Counted from the stretch's first letter, positions 8,595 to 18,336 are shown. The stretch: DNA of 64,000 nt from Thomasclavelia spiroformis DSM 1552 (GCF_025149465.1 NZ_CP102275.1:1178001-1242000); one strand, 5' to 3'. A program made the numbers and translations. Notes: generated by a model not told the origin, from the letters alone.

Positions 8595-9935
8595 ATGAGT
8601 GAGTTTATAGAAGGATTTCTAGAAAAAGTTAGAAAAGATGAATATCGTATTGATAATGAACTCTATTCAAAATATGATGTTAAAAAAGGTCTAAGAAATG
8701 AAGATGGTACTGGAGTACTTGTCGGTCTCACCAAAATATCAGATGTCGTAGGTTATAAAAGAGTTGGTGGTAAAAAAGTTGACTGTAAAGGGGAGTTATA
8801 TTATCGGGGAATTAATGTTAGCGATATTATTAATAAAAGAAAACCGCATCAAAGATTTTTATTTGAAGAGACATGTTTTTTAATTTTGTTTGGATATTTA
8901 CCAAACGAAGATGAATTAAATAAATTTAAAGATGAGATGTCTAAATATTATGAATTACCACCAAATTATTTAGAGTCTAAAATATTAGGTTTTCCATCAA
9001 AGAATTTAATGAATAAATTACAGCAAGAAGTTTTGATGTTGTATTCATATGATGATGATCCTGATAACACTAGTCCTAAAGAAACAATGTATAAGGGATT
9101 AAATTTAATTGCTAAAATTCCACTGATTGTATGTTATGCTTATCGAAGCAAAGTACATTATTTTGATAAAGAAAGTTTATATATTCATCAAATTAGATAT
9201 GATTTGTCAATTGCTGAAAATATTTTATATCTACTTAGAGATAATAAACAATTCACTCAAAAAGAAGCAGAAGTTTTAGATATGTGCTTGGTATTACATG
9301 CTGATCATGGTGGGGGAAATAACTCTACTTTTACTAATGTTGTAATTAGTTCTACAGGAACTGATATTTATTCAAGCTTTGCTGGAGCAATTGGTTCATT
9401 AAAGGGACCTAAGCATGGTGGGGCTAACTTAGCAGTAATGCAACAGATGCTTCTTGCAATTGATGAAATAGGAATAGAAGCTACTGATCAAGAAATTGAA
9501 AATATTGTTGAAAAAATTTTAGATAAACAATTTAATGATAATAGTGGTTTAATTTATGGTATTGGTCATGCTGTATATACTGTTAGTGATCCTCGTTGTG
9601 TTATTTTAAGACAACAATGTAAGGAATTGGCTAAAGAAAAGGGACGAGATAAAGAGTTTGAATTTTATTATCGTTTTGAACAGGCAGCAATTAAGGCTAT
9701 AAAAAAACGAAAAGAAATTACTGTTTGTGCAAACGTTGATTTTTATAGTGGATTGATTTATGATATGTTATCAATTCCTCGTGAATTATATACATTGATG
9801 TTTGTTGTTGCACGTGCAGTAGGTTGGTTAGCTCATAATATTGAAAATAAATTATATTCTGGTAGAATTATTAGACCTGCCGCTAAATATGTTGGTGAAA
9901 CACACGAATATATTTCATTGGATAAAAGAAAATAA
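8595..9935 (+). CDS. gltA: Citrate synthase
   Basis: A 446-aa citrate/2-methylcitrate synthase that condenses oxaloacetate and acetyl-CoA. Catalytic-region motifs are intact: VLHADHGGGNNSTF, GSLKGPKHGGAN with the active-site His, and GIGHAVYTVSDPR with the third catalytic region. An N-terminal extension of ~60 residues before the core matches the clostridial form. RBS TTAGGGGG lies 8 bases upstream. No other TCA enzyme is adjacent, so in this fermenter it probably serves glutamate synthesis through a partial oxidative branch (inference). A terminator follows. Confidence 0.92.
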   Translation: MSEFIEGFLEKVRKDEYRIDNELYSKYDVKKGLRNEDGTGVLVGLTKISDVVGYKRVGGKKVDCKGELYYRGINVSDIINKRKPHQRFLFEETCFLILFGYLPNEDELNKFKDEMSKYYELPPNYLESKILGFPSKNLMNKLQQEVLMLYSYDDDPDNTSPKETMYKGLNLIAKIPLIVCYAYRSKVHYFDKESLYIHQIRYDLSIAENILYLLRDNKQFTQKEAEVLDMCLVLHADHGGGNNSTFTNVVISSTGTDIYSSFAGAIGSLKGPKHGGANLAVMQQMLLAIDEIGIEATDQEIENIVEKILDKQFNDNSGLIYGIGHAVYTVSDPRCVILRQQCKELAKEKGRDKEFEFYYRFEQAAIKAIKKRKEITVCANVDFYSGLIYDMLSIPRELYTLMFVVARAVGWLAHNIENKLYSGRIIRPAAKYVGETHEYISLDKRK

Positions 9936-9941
9936 CTACAA

Positions 9942-9966
9942 ACACTGGCAAAAGTCAGTGTTTTTT
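9942..9966 (+). terminator. Terminator of citrate synthase gene
   Basis: ACACTG pairs with CAGTGT around an 8-base loop, followed by six T's. Confidence 0.75.
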
Positions 9967-9977
9967 AACAAAAAAAA

Positions 9978-10010
9978 GCTAAAAACCTAATTTAGGAATT
10001 TAGCATTTTT
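9978..10010 (-). terminator. Terminator of ilvE
   Basis: GCTAAA and CCTA pair with TAGG and TTTAGC (two-base internal mismatch). On the minus strand the hairpin is followed by a T-rich run, just after the ilvE stop. Confidence 0.65.
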
Positions 10011-10012
10011 AT

Positions 10013-11077
10013 TTATTTAATATAACGAACCCAACCGTATTTATCTTCTAAACGTCCCCATTGAATACCAGTTAAAGTATCATATAATTTTTGTGTTAAT
10101 TCACCTGTTTTAAAATCATTAATAACGATTTCTTCACCTTTATAATATAACTGGCCAACTGGCGAAATAACTGCAGCAGTTCCTGTTCCAAAAGCTTCCT
10201 TAAGCTTACCATTGCGTCCAGCTTCCATTAATTCATCAATACTTAGTTCACGTTCTTCTACTTTATATCCCCAATCTTTAAGAATGTGAATGATTGAATC
10301 ACGAGTAACTCCTGGTAACACTGAACCTTCAAGCGGTGCGGTAACTACAGTATCATTAATTAAAAACATAACATTCATCGTTCCAACTTCTTCAACATAT
10401 TTACGATGAACACCATCTAACCATAATACTTGTGTATAACCATGAGATTCAGCTTTAACTTGAGCAGCAATACTAGCAGCATAGTTTCCACCACATTTTG
10501 TAAAACCAGTCCCACCTTTTACAGCACGAACATATTCATCTTCAACCCAAATTTTTACTGGATTTACACCTTCAGGATAATAACTACCAACTGGTGATAA
10601 AATGATGACAAATGTATAAGATTTAGCTGGGTGTACACCTACACTTGCTTCACTTGCAAACATAAACGGACGAATGTATAGAGATGTATCTTTTGCAGTT
10701 GGAATCCAGTCTTGTTCATATTTAACGATTGCTTCAACAGCTTCAACAAACATATCTTCAGGTAATTCTGCCATACAAATACGTTTATTGGAATTAATCA
10801 TTCTTCGAGCATTCATTTCAGGTCTAAATAATGTTATTTCTCCTTTAGGATTACGATATGCTTTCAATCCTTCAAATGTCTCTTGAGCATAATGTAATAC
10901 CATTGTTGCTGGATCCATAGCGATAGGAGCATATGGAACGATTCTAGCATCGTGCCAACCAATTCCTTCAGTATAATCCATCATAAACATATGATCAGTA
11001 AAATAAGTTCCAAAACCTAGATTATTTTGATCAGGTTTTTCTTTTAGTGTTTTAGCTCTTTCAATTTTAATTTCCAT
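10013..11077 (-). CDS. ilvE: Branched-chain amino acid aminotransferase
   Basis: A 354-aa fold-type IV PLP transaminase that interconverts Leu/Ile/Val with their 2-oxo acids. The Schiff-base lysine is K194 in GGTGFTKCGGNYAAS. Downstream are YVEEVGTMNVMF and GTGTAAVISPVG, phosphate-binding and substrate-gate signatures of the long (type II) BCAT branch. ATG at 11077 is chosen because AAGGGGG sits 9 bases upstream; a TTG six bases earlier is possible but poorer. It is monocistronic with its own terminator. No other ilv/leu genes are in view. Confidence 0.93.
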   Translation of the reverse strand: MEIKIERAKTLKEKPDQNNLGFGTYFTDHMFMMDYTEGIGWHDARIVPYAPIAMDPATMVLHYAQETFEGLKAYRNPKGEITLFRPEMNARRMINSNKRICMAELPEDMFVEAVEAIVKYEQDWIPTAKDTSLYIRPFMFASEASVGVHPAKSYTFVIILSPVGSYYPEGVNPVKIWVEDEYVRAVKGGTGFTKCGGNYAASIAAQVKAESHGYTQVLWLDGVHRKYVEEVGTMNVMFLINDTVVTAPLEGSVLPGVTRDSIIHILKDWGYKVEERELSIDELMEAGRNGKLKEAFGTGTAAVISPVGQLYYKGEEIVINDFKTGELTQKLYDTLTGIQWGRLEDKYGWVRYIK

Positions 11078-11146
11078 TATCAACTACCCCCTTTAAGTTA
11101 TCTATAAGTATACTCTTATTTCAGGTTTGTTACAAGATACAATTAA

Positions 11147-11665
11147 TTATTTTATTTCAATATGCAAATTTTTCATAATATCAAGAGCTTTTTGTTGTAA
11201 TGATAAATCATTACTAGCAATTCCTTTACTATCAACAATAATTTTAGTATTCGGTAAGGCAGTTTTAATAATTATAGCATTAGAAATAACACAAATATTA
11301 GAAACTACACCAACAATAGTAATTTCATCATAATCTTTATCCTTTAAATAATTTCCAAGTTCCAAAGAACCAAAAGTATTCTTTTTAATTTTTTTATCAT
11401 TACTAGCCAATGCATCGATCTTTCCATATAACTTCCATCCTTCGCTATTTTCAAGACAATGAACAATTGGTAAATTTTTCCCCTCATCAGTATTTAAATA
11501 ATCATCATAATGTGTATCATAAGTAAAAATAACATCATCATAATGATCGTGATACTTAGTAATTAATTCAACTAAATAATCTTCGATTTCTTTTGCTTGA
11601 TCAAAGCCTAAACTACCACTTACAAAATCATTTTGATAGTCAATTACAACTAATAATTTTTTCAT
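11147..11665 (-). CDS. Isochorismatase-fold cysteine hydrolase (nicotinamidase-like)
   Basis: A 172-aa single-domain hydrolase. The catalytic triad pattern of the family is visible: Asp in VVIDYQNDFVSGSLG near residue 10, a Lys in the ~90-95 region (KKIKKNTFGS), and the nucleophilic Cys in VGVVSNICVISNA. The metal-site DTHYDDY motif resembles the nicotinamidase D-x-H pattern. PncA-type activity (nicotinamide to nicotinate, NAD salvage) is plausible, but the family includes other amidases. It starts at ATG 11665 with AAGGAG upstream and is transcribed alone. Confidence 0.75.
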   Translation of the reverse strand: MKKLLVVIDYQNDFVSGSLGFDQAKEIEDYLVELITKYHDHYDDVIFTYDTHYDDYLNTDEGKNLPIVHCLENSEGWKLYGKIDALASNDKKIKKNTFGSLELGNYLKDKDYDEITIVGVVSNICVISNAIIIKTALPNTKIIVDSKGIASNDLSLQQKALDIMKNLHIEIK

Positions 11666-11856
11666 ATCAATACTCCTTTATAATAAATTAAAACTTTTAA
11701 TATATCTTTATATGTAATCACTTTATCATTATTTTTAAATGGTGTATACAAGATTGTGCTTTTATTATATATTATTATAAACAAAAAATAATTTGTTTGA
11801 TTAATTTAACTATAAAGTTTTGCTAATTTGTTGTATAATCTAGCGTGGAGGATTTT

Positions 11857-12657
11857 ATGGAAAAATTAATAGTGCTAGGAACTGGTAATGCAGGTGTTAA
11901 AAAGTGTTACAATACTTGCTTTGTTTTAAAAAATAAAAATGAATATTTACTTGTTGATGCCGGTGGTGGTAATGGTATTTTAAGACAGTTGGATTTAGCT
12001 AAAATTGATTTAAAAAAGATAAAATATATGATTGTAACGCATGGTCATAGTGATCATGTTTTAGGAACTGTTTGGATTTTTAGAATGATTGCTACAATGA
12101 TAAAAAATAAACAATATGATGGTAATTTTCAAATTTATTGTCATGATGAATTAGTTGATACGATTAAAACAATTATTAAATTGACATTACAAGAAAAGCT
12201 TTATAATTTAATTGGAAAACGAATTTTTATCAATGAGGTAAAAGATGGTCAATCTTTAACGATTTTAGGTCATATGATAACATTTTTTGATATTCATTCA
12301 ACAAAAATCAAACAGTTTGGCTTTAGTATAGCGTTAGAAGATGGAAAACTGACATGTTTAGGTGATGAACCGTATCATGAATCATGTTATCAATATGCAT
12401 ATAAAGCTAAATGGTTATTATGTGAGGCTTTTTGTTTAGATAAGCAAAAAGATATTTTTAAACCGTATGAAAAACATCATTCAACTGTTAAAGATGCAAG
12501 CTTGATAGCTAACTTATTAGAAGTTGAAAATTTGCTATTGTATCATAGTGAAGAAATGAATTTAGAAAAACGTAAACAATTATATACAAATGAAGCTAAA
12601 TTATATTTTAATGGAAATATTTATGTACCAGATGATTTAGAAATATTTAAGTTGTGA
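11857..12657 (+). CDS. Metallo-beta-lactamase-fold hydrolase, RNase Z-like
   Basis: A 266-aa protein starting at the ATG 6 bases after GGAGG (11847-11851); an upstream GTG is less likely. The zinc motif THGHSDHVLG (HxHxDH) is intact, and there are later ligands at LGDEPYHESC and the YHSEE region. The N-terminus LIVLGTGNAG is typical of the RNase Z/arylsulfatase branch of the MBL fold. Length and the absent exosite make a role as the main tRNA 3'-processing enzyme uncertain. Its stop overlaps the feoA leader, so it is probably in one transcript with feoA and feoB. Whether it is functionally linked to iron is not shown. Confidence 0.72.
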   Translation: MEKLIVLGTGNAGVKKCYNTCFVLKNKNEYLLVDAGGGNGILRQLDLAKIDLKKIKYMIVTHGHSDHVLGTVWIFRMIATMIKNKQYDGNFQIYCHDELVDTIKTIIKLTLQEKLYNLIGKRIFINEVKDGQSLTILGHMITFFDIHSTKIKQFGFSIALEDGKLTCLGDEPYHESCYQYAYKAKWLLCEAFCLDKQKDIFKPYEKHHSTVKDASLIANLLEVENLLLYHSEEMNLEKRKQLYTNEAKLYFNGNIYVPDDLEIFKL

Positions 12658-12668
12658 GGGGGTATTTT

Positions 12669-12905
12669 ATGACATTAGATAAATTAGAACCGGGGATGAG
12701 TGGAAAAATTACGGTAGTTCATGGTGAAGGATTGCTTAGAAGACGTTTATTAGAAATGGGATTGACACCTAAAACAATTGTTAAAGTACGTAAAGTTGCA
12801 CCTATGAAAGATCCAATTGAACTATATTTACGTAGTTATGTTTTAACGATTAGAAAAGATGATGCAGCAATGATTGAAGTTGAGGTGATTGACAATGGCA
12901 AATAA
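12669..12905 (+). CDS. feoA: FeoA, ferrous iron transport accessory protein
   Basis: A 78-aa SH3-like cytosolic protein. It shows the FeoA pattern: LDKLEPGMSGKI, then RRRLLEMGLTPKT and a final beta strand LRSYVLTIRKDDA. ATG at 12669 has GAGGGGG 8 bases upstream. It overlaps feoB by 11 bases, indicating translational coupling. FeoA is thought to bind FeoB and modulate Fe(II) uptake. Confidence 0.93.
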   Translation: MTLDKLEPGMSGKITVVHGEGLLRRRLLEMGLTPKTIVKVRKVAPMKDPIELYLRSYVLTIRKDDAAMIEVEVIDNGK

Positions 12906-14907
12906 AACAATTGCATTGATTGGTAACCAAAATTGTGGAAAAACAACGCTATTTAATGCTTTAACAGGTTCAAATCAGCATGTTGGAAACTTTCCTGGAG
13001 TTACAGTTGAACAGAAATCAGGAACAATTAAAAGACATCCAAATATTAAATTAGTTGATTTACCAGGTATTTATTCATTAACACCATATACTATGGAAGA
13101 AATCGTCTCAACTGATTTTTTAATTCGTGAAAAACCATCAATGATCATTAATATCATTGATGCTACAAGTATTGAAAGAAACTTATATTTAACGATGCAA
13201 TTATTGGAATTAAATATTCCAATGATTTTAGCGTTAAATATGATGGATGAAGTAATTAATAGCGGTAACTGTATTGATGTTGAAGGATTGCAAGATGCTT
13301 TAGGGATTAAAGTTGTTCCAATTTCTGCAAGTAAAAATGAAGGAATTGAAGCATTGATTGAAGCAATTGAAGAAACTTTAACAGAAAAAAACTGTTTTCA
13401 TTTAGATTTATGTAGTGGTGAAATTCATAAAGCAATTCACTCAATTAGTCATTTAATTGAGGAAAATATTAATAAAACTAATTTACCTAATCGTTTTGCT
13501 GTTACTAAGGTAATTGAGGGTAATGAAGATATTATAAAACAATTACAGCTTGATGATCATCAATTACATATTATTGATCATATTATTAAAGATATGGAAC
13601 AAAAAGAAGGTTTAGATAAAGATGCTGCATTAGTAGAAATGCGTTATCAAACAATTGAAAGTATCACTAGTAAAACAGTATTTAAAGAACAGGAAACAAA
13701 TAGTCAATTAAGATCTGAAAAAATTGATGCAATCTTAACTCATAAATATTTTGGAATACCAATTTTTATTTTAATAATGTTATTGATCTTTGTTTTAACA
13801 TTTAATGTAATTGGCGCTCCATTACAAACATTAATGGAAAATGGAATTGATTTTATTACAAATACAATTATTGACTTTTTAAAAAGTCAAGATGTTGCTA
13901 CTTGGTTGATTTCTTTATTACAAGATGGTGTATTTGCTGGGGTAGGAAGTGTTCTTTCGTTTTTACCATTAATAGTTGTATTATTTTTCTTTTTATCGAT
14001 GCTTGAAGACAGTGGTTATATGGCAAGAGTTGCCTTTGTTATGGATAAATTATTAAGAAAAATTGGTTTATCTGGCAAATCTTTTGTTCCAATGTTAATT
14101 GGTTTTGGCTGTTCAGTTCCTGCAATCATGGCATCTAGAACATTATCATCACAGCGAGATCGTAAAATGACAATTATTGTTACACCATTTATGTCATGCA
14201 GTGCTAAATTACCGATTTATGGAATGATCATTGCAGCTTTTTTTAGTGATAAAGCACCGCTAGTAATGATTACAATTTATTGTATTGGTATTTTAGTAGC
14301 AATTTGTTCGGCGTTATTATTAAAGGCTACGGTTTTTCCTGGTGATCCAATTCCTTTTATTATGGAGCTGCCAAGTTATCGTATACCTACTGCTAAAAAT
14401 GTTATTATGCATATGTGGGAAAAAGCTAAAGATTTCTTGAAAAAAGCTTTTACAATTATTTTTGTTGCTTCTTTATTAATTTGGTTTTTACAAAGTTTCA
14501 ATTTTAGATTTGAAATGGTAAGTGACAGTTCAAAAAGTATTTTAGCGTATATCGGTAGTAAATTAGCGTTTATCTTTGAACCATTAGGTTTTTCAGATTG
14601 GCGTTTGTCAACTTCACTTATAACAGGTATTACAGCTAAAGAATCAGTTGTTTCAACACTATCAGTTTTAACAAATTCAGCGACACCAGCTGCCCTATAT
14701 CGATCTTTACATATGTTATTGACACCAGCTAGTGCCTTTGCCTTTTTAACTTTTACTGTTTTGTATATGCCTTGTGTTGCAGCATTTGCAGCAACTAAAA
14801 GAGAATTAGGGTCTCTTTGTCAAGCAATCTTAACAGCCTTGTATCAAACAGGAGTTGCATATATAGTAGCTTTTATTGTTTATCGTATTGCCTTATTGAT
14901 TTCTTAG
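12895..14907 (+). CDS. feoB: FeoB, ferrous iron transporter with N-terminal GTPase domain
   Basis: A 670-aa inner-membrane Fe(II) transporter. The N-terminal G domain has G1 GNQNCGKT (10-17), G3 DLPGIYSL and G4 NMMDE. A helical linker spans ~150-270, followed by two Gate-type membrane halves including GFGCSVPAIMASRT and a second FTVLYMPCVAAFAATKRE, both with the conserved cysteine. ATG at 12895 lies behind GAGGTGAT. No Fur box or FeoC is visible. A consensus promoter within its last codons drives the next gene, so the feo transcript may end or read through there. Confidence 0.95.
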   Translation: MANKTIALIGNQNCGKTTLFNALTGSNQHVGNFPGVTVEQKSGTIKRHPNIKLVDLPGIYSLTPYTMEEIVSTDFLIREKPSMIINIIDATSIERNLYLTMQLLELNIPMILALNMMDEVINSGNCIDVEGLQDALGIKVVPISASKNEGIEALIEAIEETLTEKNCFHLDLCSGEIHKAIHSISHLIEENINKTNLPNRFAVTKVIEGNEDIIKQLQLDDHQLHIIDHIIKDMEQKEGLDKDAALVEMRYQTIESITSKTVFKEQETNSQLRSEKIDAILTHKYFGIPIFILIMLLIFVLTFNVIGAPLQTLMENGIDFITNTIIDFLKSQDVATWLISLLQDGVFAGVGSVLSFLPLIVVLFFFLSMLEDSGYMARVAFVMDKLLRKIGLSGKSFVPMLIGFGCSVPAIMASRTLSSQRDRKMTIIVTPFMSCSAKLPIYGMIIAAFFSDKAPLVMITIYCIGILVAICSALLLKATVFPGDPIPFIMELPSYRIPTAKNVIMHMWEKAKDFLKKAFTIIFVASLLIWFLQSFNFRFEMVSDSSKSILAYIGSKLAFIFEPLGFSDWRLSTSLITGITAKESVVSTLSVLTNSATPAALYRSLHMLLTPASAFAFLTFTVLYMPCVAAFAATKRELGSLCQAILTALYQTGVAYIVAFIVYRIALLIS

Positions 14908-14924
14908 TAAACAAAGAATATAAT
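14896..14924 (+). promoter_or_regulatory. Sigma-A promoter for the LUD-malQ operon, inside the end of feoB
   Basis: TTGATT, a 17-base spacer and a perfect TATAAT (14919-14924), 34 bases before the ATG at 14958. Confidence 0.75.
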
Positions 14925-14957
14925 AGTACTATAGATGTTTTGAAAGGACTTACAATT

Positions 14958-15599
14958 ATGGATAAAAATTTACAAGAAATTATAAGAATTAGAGAAGATA
15001 GAATGATTAAAGCATTTAATCAAAATAACATGCAAATTACTTTTGTTGAAAACTTTGAACAATTACATAACTATTTAAAAAGATATTTATCTAATCAAAA
15101 AACTGTTTCCCTTGGCGGATCAATGACTTTATTTGAAACTGGTGTTATTGACTTAATTAAAGAAAGTGATGTAGTATATAACGATCGTTATCAAGAAGGT
15201 TTAAGTAGAGAAGAATTAAATGATGTATTTAAAAAGGCGTTTACAAGTGATATTTTTATTACAAGTACTAATGCTTTAACAACAGATGGTCATCTATATA
15301 ATATAGATGGAACTGGTAATCGTGTTGCAGCAATGATTTATGGACCAAAAGAAGTAATCGTTGTAGCTGGAAAAAATAAAGTTTTTGAAACTGAAGCTGA
15401 AGCAATCAATCACATTAAAACAATTAGTGCCCCAGCTAATGCGGTCCGTTTAAATAAGAAAACACCTTGTGCAAAAACAGGTGAATGTAAAAACTGTTTA
15501 TCAGCTGATCGTATTTGTAGCAGTTATGTTAAATTAGGATATCAGGTTAATGCTGATCGTATTAAAGTAATCATTGTAAATGAAGATTTAGGGTATTAA
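14958..15599 (+). CDS. LUD-domain protein (LutC/YkgG-like)
   Basis: A 213-aa protein. ATG at 14958 is preferred: GAAAGGAC precedes it and the promoter lies immediately upstream, whereas longer frames would run into feoB. It belongs to the LUD (DUF162) superfamily, recognised by TVSLGGSMTLFETG, ITSTNALTTDGHLYNIDGTGNRVAAM and a C-terminal cysteine-containing segment (CAKTGECKNCLSADRIC). In LutC-type operons these proteins take part in lactate oxidation, but no LutA or LutB is here. The four-Cys tail suggests metal or Fe-S binding (inference). It is separated from malQ by one base. Confidence 0.75.
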   Translation: MDKNLQEIIRIREDRMIKAFNQNNMQITFVENFEQLHNYLKRYLSNQKTVSLGGSMTLFETGVIDLIKESDVVYNDRYQEGLSREELNDVFKKAFTSDIFITSTNALTTDGHLYNIDGTGNRVAAMIYGPKEVIVVAGKNKVFETEAEAINHIKTISAPANAVRLNKKTPCAKTGECKNCLSADRICSSYVKLGYQVNADRIKVIIVNEDLGY

Positions 15600-15600
15600 T

Positions 15601-17028
15601 ATGAAAGTAGGAGTATTATTTCCGTTATCGAGTTTTCCCTCTGACTTTGGAATCGGTGATTTTGGAAAAAATGCGTATCAAACTATCGATTTATTAAAAC
15701 AAAATGGAGCTGATTATTTACAAATTTTACCATTTCATCCTTCATATCAGGCTAATTCTCCTTACCGAGCAATTAGTACATATGCTGGTGATGAAATATA
15801 TATTGATTTAAATCAATTGGTAGATATGAATTTATTAGATGAAGTTGAGTTATTTTTAAGTGATAGTAATATAGTATATTATGATAAAGTCAGAGAATTT
15901 AAGCATAAATATTTATTAAAAGCATATAAAAATTTTAAGGAGAATGATGAATATCAAGAATTTTTAAAAATGTCTCCTTGGGTATTAAATTATGCAATCT
16001 TTTGTACATTTGCTTCAATAAATGGTACTTTTGATTGGGCCTCATGGAAAGATGAACATAAATATTATCCTAAATATTATCAAGTTAATCTTGAACAATA
16101 TCAAGATGAAATTGGCTATTATCAATTTGTTCAGTATATTTTTTATAAGCAATGGTTTGCATTAAAAAAATATGCCAATAAAAAAGGAATAAAAATCATT
16201 GGTGATATGCCATTTTATGTAGACCATGGTTCAGTAGAAGTGTGGATAGATAATTGTTCATTTTTACTTGATGAAGATGGCTATCCAACTGATGTTGCTG
16301 GTGTTCCGCCTGATTATTTTAGTGAAACTGGTCAATATTGGGGAAATCCAATTTATGATTGGGATTATTTAAAAGAACATGATTTTGATTTTTGGATCAA
16401 TCGGATTGGTTGGGCAAGTAAAATTTTTGATATTACGAGAATTGACCACTTTCGTGCATTTGATTCTTATTGGGATATTCCATCAAATTTTACAACTGCA
16501 GCTAATGGATATTGGCGTTATGCCCCTGGATATGAATTATTTGATTGTTTATATGATAAATTAGGGGATATTGAATTAGTTGCAGAAGATTTAGGATATT
16601 TAAGAAAAGAAGTTGTAGAGCTTAAAGATCATTATGGGTTAAAAGGAATGAAGGTTTTTCAATTTATGTCAATTGATGAACTGGAAGAACTTGGTGAATG
16701 TTTTTTCTATCCTGGTACTCATGATAATGAAACTCTTAAAGGCTGGATAGAAGGACTTGATGATTATCAAGTTGAAAGTTATAGAAATTATTTTAAAAAT
16801 AATTTGCCTTTAAATCAGGCAATTATTAGTTATTGTTTACATTCTAATGCTAGTGATGTAATTATCCCAATTTGGGATTTATTAGAAGTGAATAATGATC
16901 AAAGGTTTAATGTTCCAGGTGAAGTTAATGATATTAATTGGACGTATCGAGTACCTGAAATTGATTTGGTTAAAAAAGGATTAGATTTGTTTTTTAAGTT
17001 AAGAAAAGAGGATCAAGATGAGTTTTAA
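15601..17028 (+). CDS. malQ: 4-alpha-glucanotransferase (amylomaltase, GH77)
   Basis: A 475-aa GH77 enzyme that transfers alpha-1,4-glucan segments, feeding maltodextrin or glycogen breakdown. The catalytic regions are present: RIDHFRAFDSYW (nucleophile Asp), LVAEDLGYL (acid/base Glu) and FYPGTHDNET (transition-state Asp). The N-terminus GVLFPLSSFPSDFGIGDFG and DMPFYVDHGSVEVW are family typical. The gene is slightly shorter than the usual ~490-500 residues but looks complete. It is tightly packed between the LUD and flavin reductase genes, overlapping the latter by 11 bases. The link between the three is not obvious. Confidence 0.92.
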   Translation: MKVGVLFPLSSFPSDFGIGDFGKNAYQTIDLLKQNGADYLQILPFHPSYQANSPYRAISTYAGDEIYIDLNQLVDMNLLDEVELFLSDSNIVYYDKVREFKHKYLLKAYKNFKENDEYQEFLKMSPWVLNYAIFCTFASINGTFDWASWKDEHKYYPKYYQVNLEQYQDEIGYYQFVQYIFYKQWFALKKYANKKGIKIIGDMPFYVDHGSVEVWIDNCSFLLDEDGYPTDVAGVPPDYFSETGQYWGNPIYDWDYLKEHDFDFWINRIGWASKIFDITRIDHFRAFDSYWDIPSNFTTAANGYWRYAPGYELFDCLYDKLGDIELVAEDLGYLRKEVVELKDHYGLKGMKVFQFMSIDELEELGECFFYPGTHDNETLKGWIEGLDDYQVESYRNYFKNNLPLNQAIISYCLHSNASDVIIPIWDLLEVNNDQRFNVPGEVNDINWTYRVPEIDLVKKGLDLFFKLRKEDQDEF

Positions 17029-17527
17029 AAAAATAAATGTTGATGAAATTGTTTTAAATCCATTTAAAGCAATAGGAAAAGATTGGCTATTAATTAGTGC
17101 ATTAAATAGAGATAAAGTAAATACAATGACTGCTTCTTGGGGTGGTATTGGAGTTATTTGGAATAAAAATATAGTTACTGTTTATATTCGACCTCAACGT
17201 TATACAAGAGAATTTGTTGATGCAAGTGATCATTTTACATTAACTTTTTTTGAAGGTTATAAAAAGGAATTGGGCGTTTTAGGTAGTAAATCAGGCCGTG
17301 ATGTCAATAAGATTGATGAAGTTGGTTTTGATGTTGAAATGGTTGATAATCAACCAACTTTCAAACAAGGAAAAATGACTTTTGTTTGTAAAAAATTATA
17401 TAAAGGTAAGATAACACCAGAAGGCTTTATTGATGATAAATTAGATAATAACTATTATCCAGAAAAAGATTATCATTATGTGTATATTGGTGAAATTGAA
17501 AATGCTTATGTAAACGAAAAGGATTAG
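17018..17527 (+). CDS. Flavin reductase-like FMN-binding protein (flavoredoxin family)
   Basis: A 169-aa flavin-reductase-domain protein: NTMTASWGGIGVIWNKN carries the FMN phosphate-binding pattern, then VYIRPQRYTREFV and FEGYKKELGVLGSKSGRD. These proteins bind FMN and pass electrons from NAD(P)H or act as flavoredoxins; the partner is unknown. It overlaps the malQ end by 11 bases and closes the operon, with a strong terminator after it. Confidence 0.82.
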   Translation: MSFKKINVDEIVLNPFKAIGKDWLLISALNRDKVNTMTASWGGIGVIWNKNIVTVYIRPQRYTREFVDASDHFTLTFFEGYKKELGVLGSKSGRDVNKIDEVGFDVEMVDNQPTFKQGKMTFVCKKLYKGKITPEGFIDDKLDNNYYPEKDYHYVYIGEIENAYVNEKD

Positions 17528-17548
17528 AATCTTTTTCGTTTATTTTTT
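17512..17548 (+). terminator. Terminator after the malQ operon
   Basis: A 13-bp stem (AAACGAAAAGGAT with ATCTTTTTCGTTT) then ATTTTTTT; the stem overlaps the last codons of the flavin reductase gene. Confidence 0.85.
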
Positions 17549-17580
17549 TATAAAATAGACATACTAATTATGGTGATGTT

Positions 17581-18279
17581 ATGCAAATAATAGAGTATAT
17601 TCTTATGTCACTTTTTTCATTAGCAGTTTTGTTTGTTATTACTAAATTAATGGGATATCGACAAGTTACACAGTTAAATATGTATGACTATATTAATGGA
17701 ATAACAATAGGAAGTATTGCTAGCGAATTAGTTATGGCAGGAGCAGATAATATTTTACAGCCATTGATTGCAATGATTGTATATGCAATAGTCATTATTT
17801 GTTTATCTAAAATAACTGGGAAATCATTAAAGTTAAGAAAAATTATTGATGGTTACGCAGTTATTTTGTATGAAAATGATCAAATTTATTTTAATGAGTT
17901 AAAAAAAGCTAAAGTTGATCTTGATGAGTTTTTAATGCAATGCAGAATTGCAGGATATTTTAATTTAAATGAGTTACAAACAGTTGTATTAGAGAGTAAT
18001 GGACGGTTTAGTTTTTTTCCAAAAGAAAGATATCGACCATTAGTAGTTGAGGATATGCAAATAAAAGTTAATAAAGTAAAATTACCTACATTATTAGTTA
18101 AAGAAGGACATATTTATTTTGATAATTTAAAAAAGATAAATAAAGATGAAAAATGGCTAGAAAAAGAATTAAAGGTGCGTAATATTGAACTTTTGGATAT
18201 AATTTTAATGTATCAAGCTGATAATAATAGTTTAATCATTTATACACTAAATGAAATTGAAAGAAATTTTGATACATAA
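17581..18279 (+). CDS. DUF421/YetF-family membrane protein
   Basis: A 232-aa protein with three N-terminal transmembrane segments (about residues 5-22, 40-55 and 58-78), followed by a soluble domain. The pattern KLMGYRQVTQLNMYDYINGITIGSIAS and the later LNELQTVVLESNGRFSFFPK identify the YetF/DUF421 family. In Bacillus, YetF-type proteins are linked to germinant-receptor complexes or the envelope; here the role is unknown. ATG at 17581 follows GGTGAT. It is transcribed alone and ends in a bidirectional terminator with coaX opposite. Confidence 0.8.
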   Translation: MQIIEYILMSLFSLAVLFVITKLMGYRQVTQLNMYDYINGITIGSIASELVMAGADNILQPLIAMIVYAIVIICLSKITGKSLKLRKIIDGYAVILYENDQIYFNELKKAKVDLDEFLMQCRIAGYFNLNELQTVVLESNGRFSFFPKERYRPLVVEDMQIKVNKVKLPTLLVKEGHIYFDNLKKINKDEKWLEKELKVRNIELLDIILMYQADNNSLIIYTLNEIERNFDT

Positions 18280-18299
18280 ATAATTTATATATTTATACT

Positions 18300-18336
18300 A
18301 AAATAAAAAGACACATTAAGTGTCATTTTATTTTAG
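18300..18336. terminator. Bidirectional terminator between the yetF-like gene and coaX
   Basis: GACAC/GTGTC core extended by A-rich and T-rich arms with one mismatch, serving both convergent genes. Confidence 0.75.
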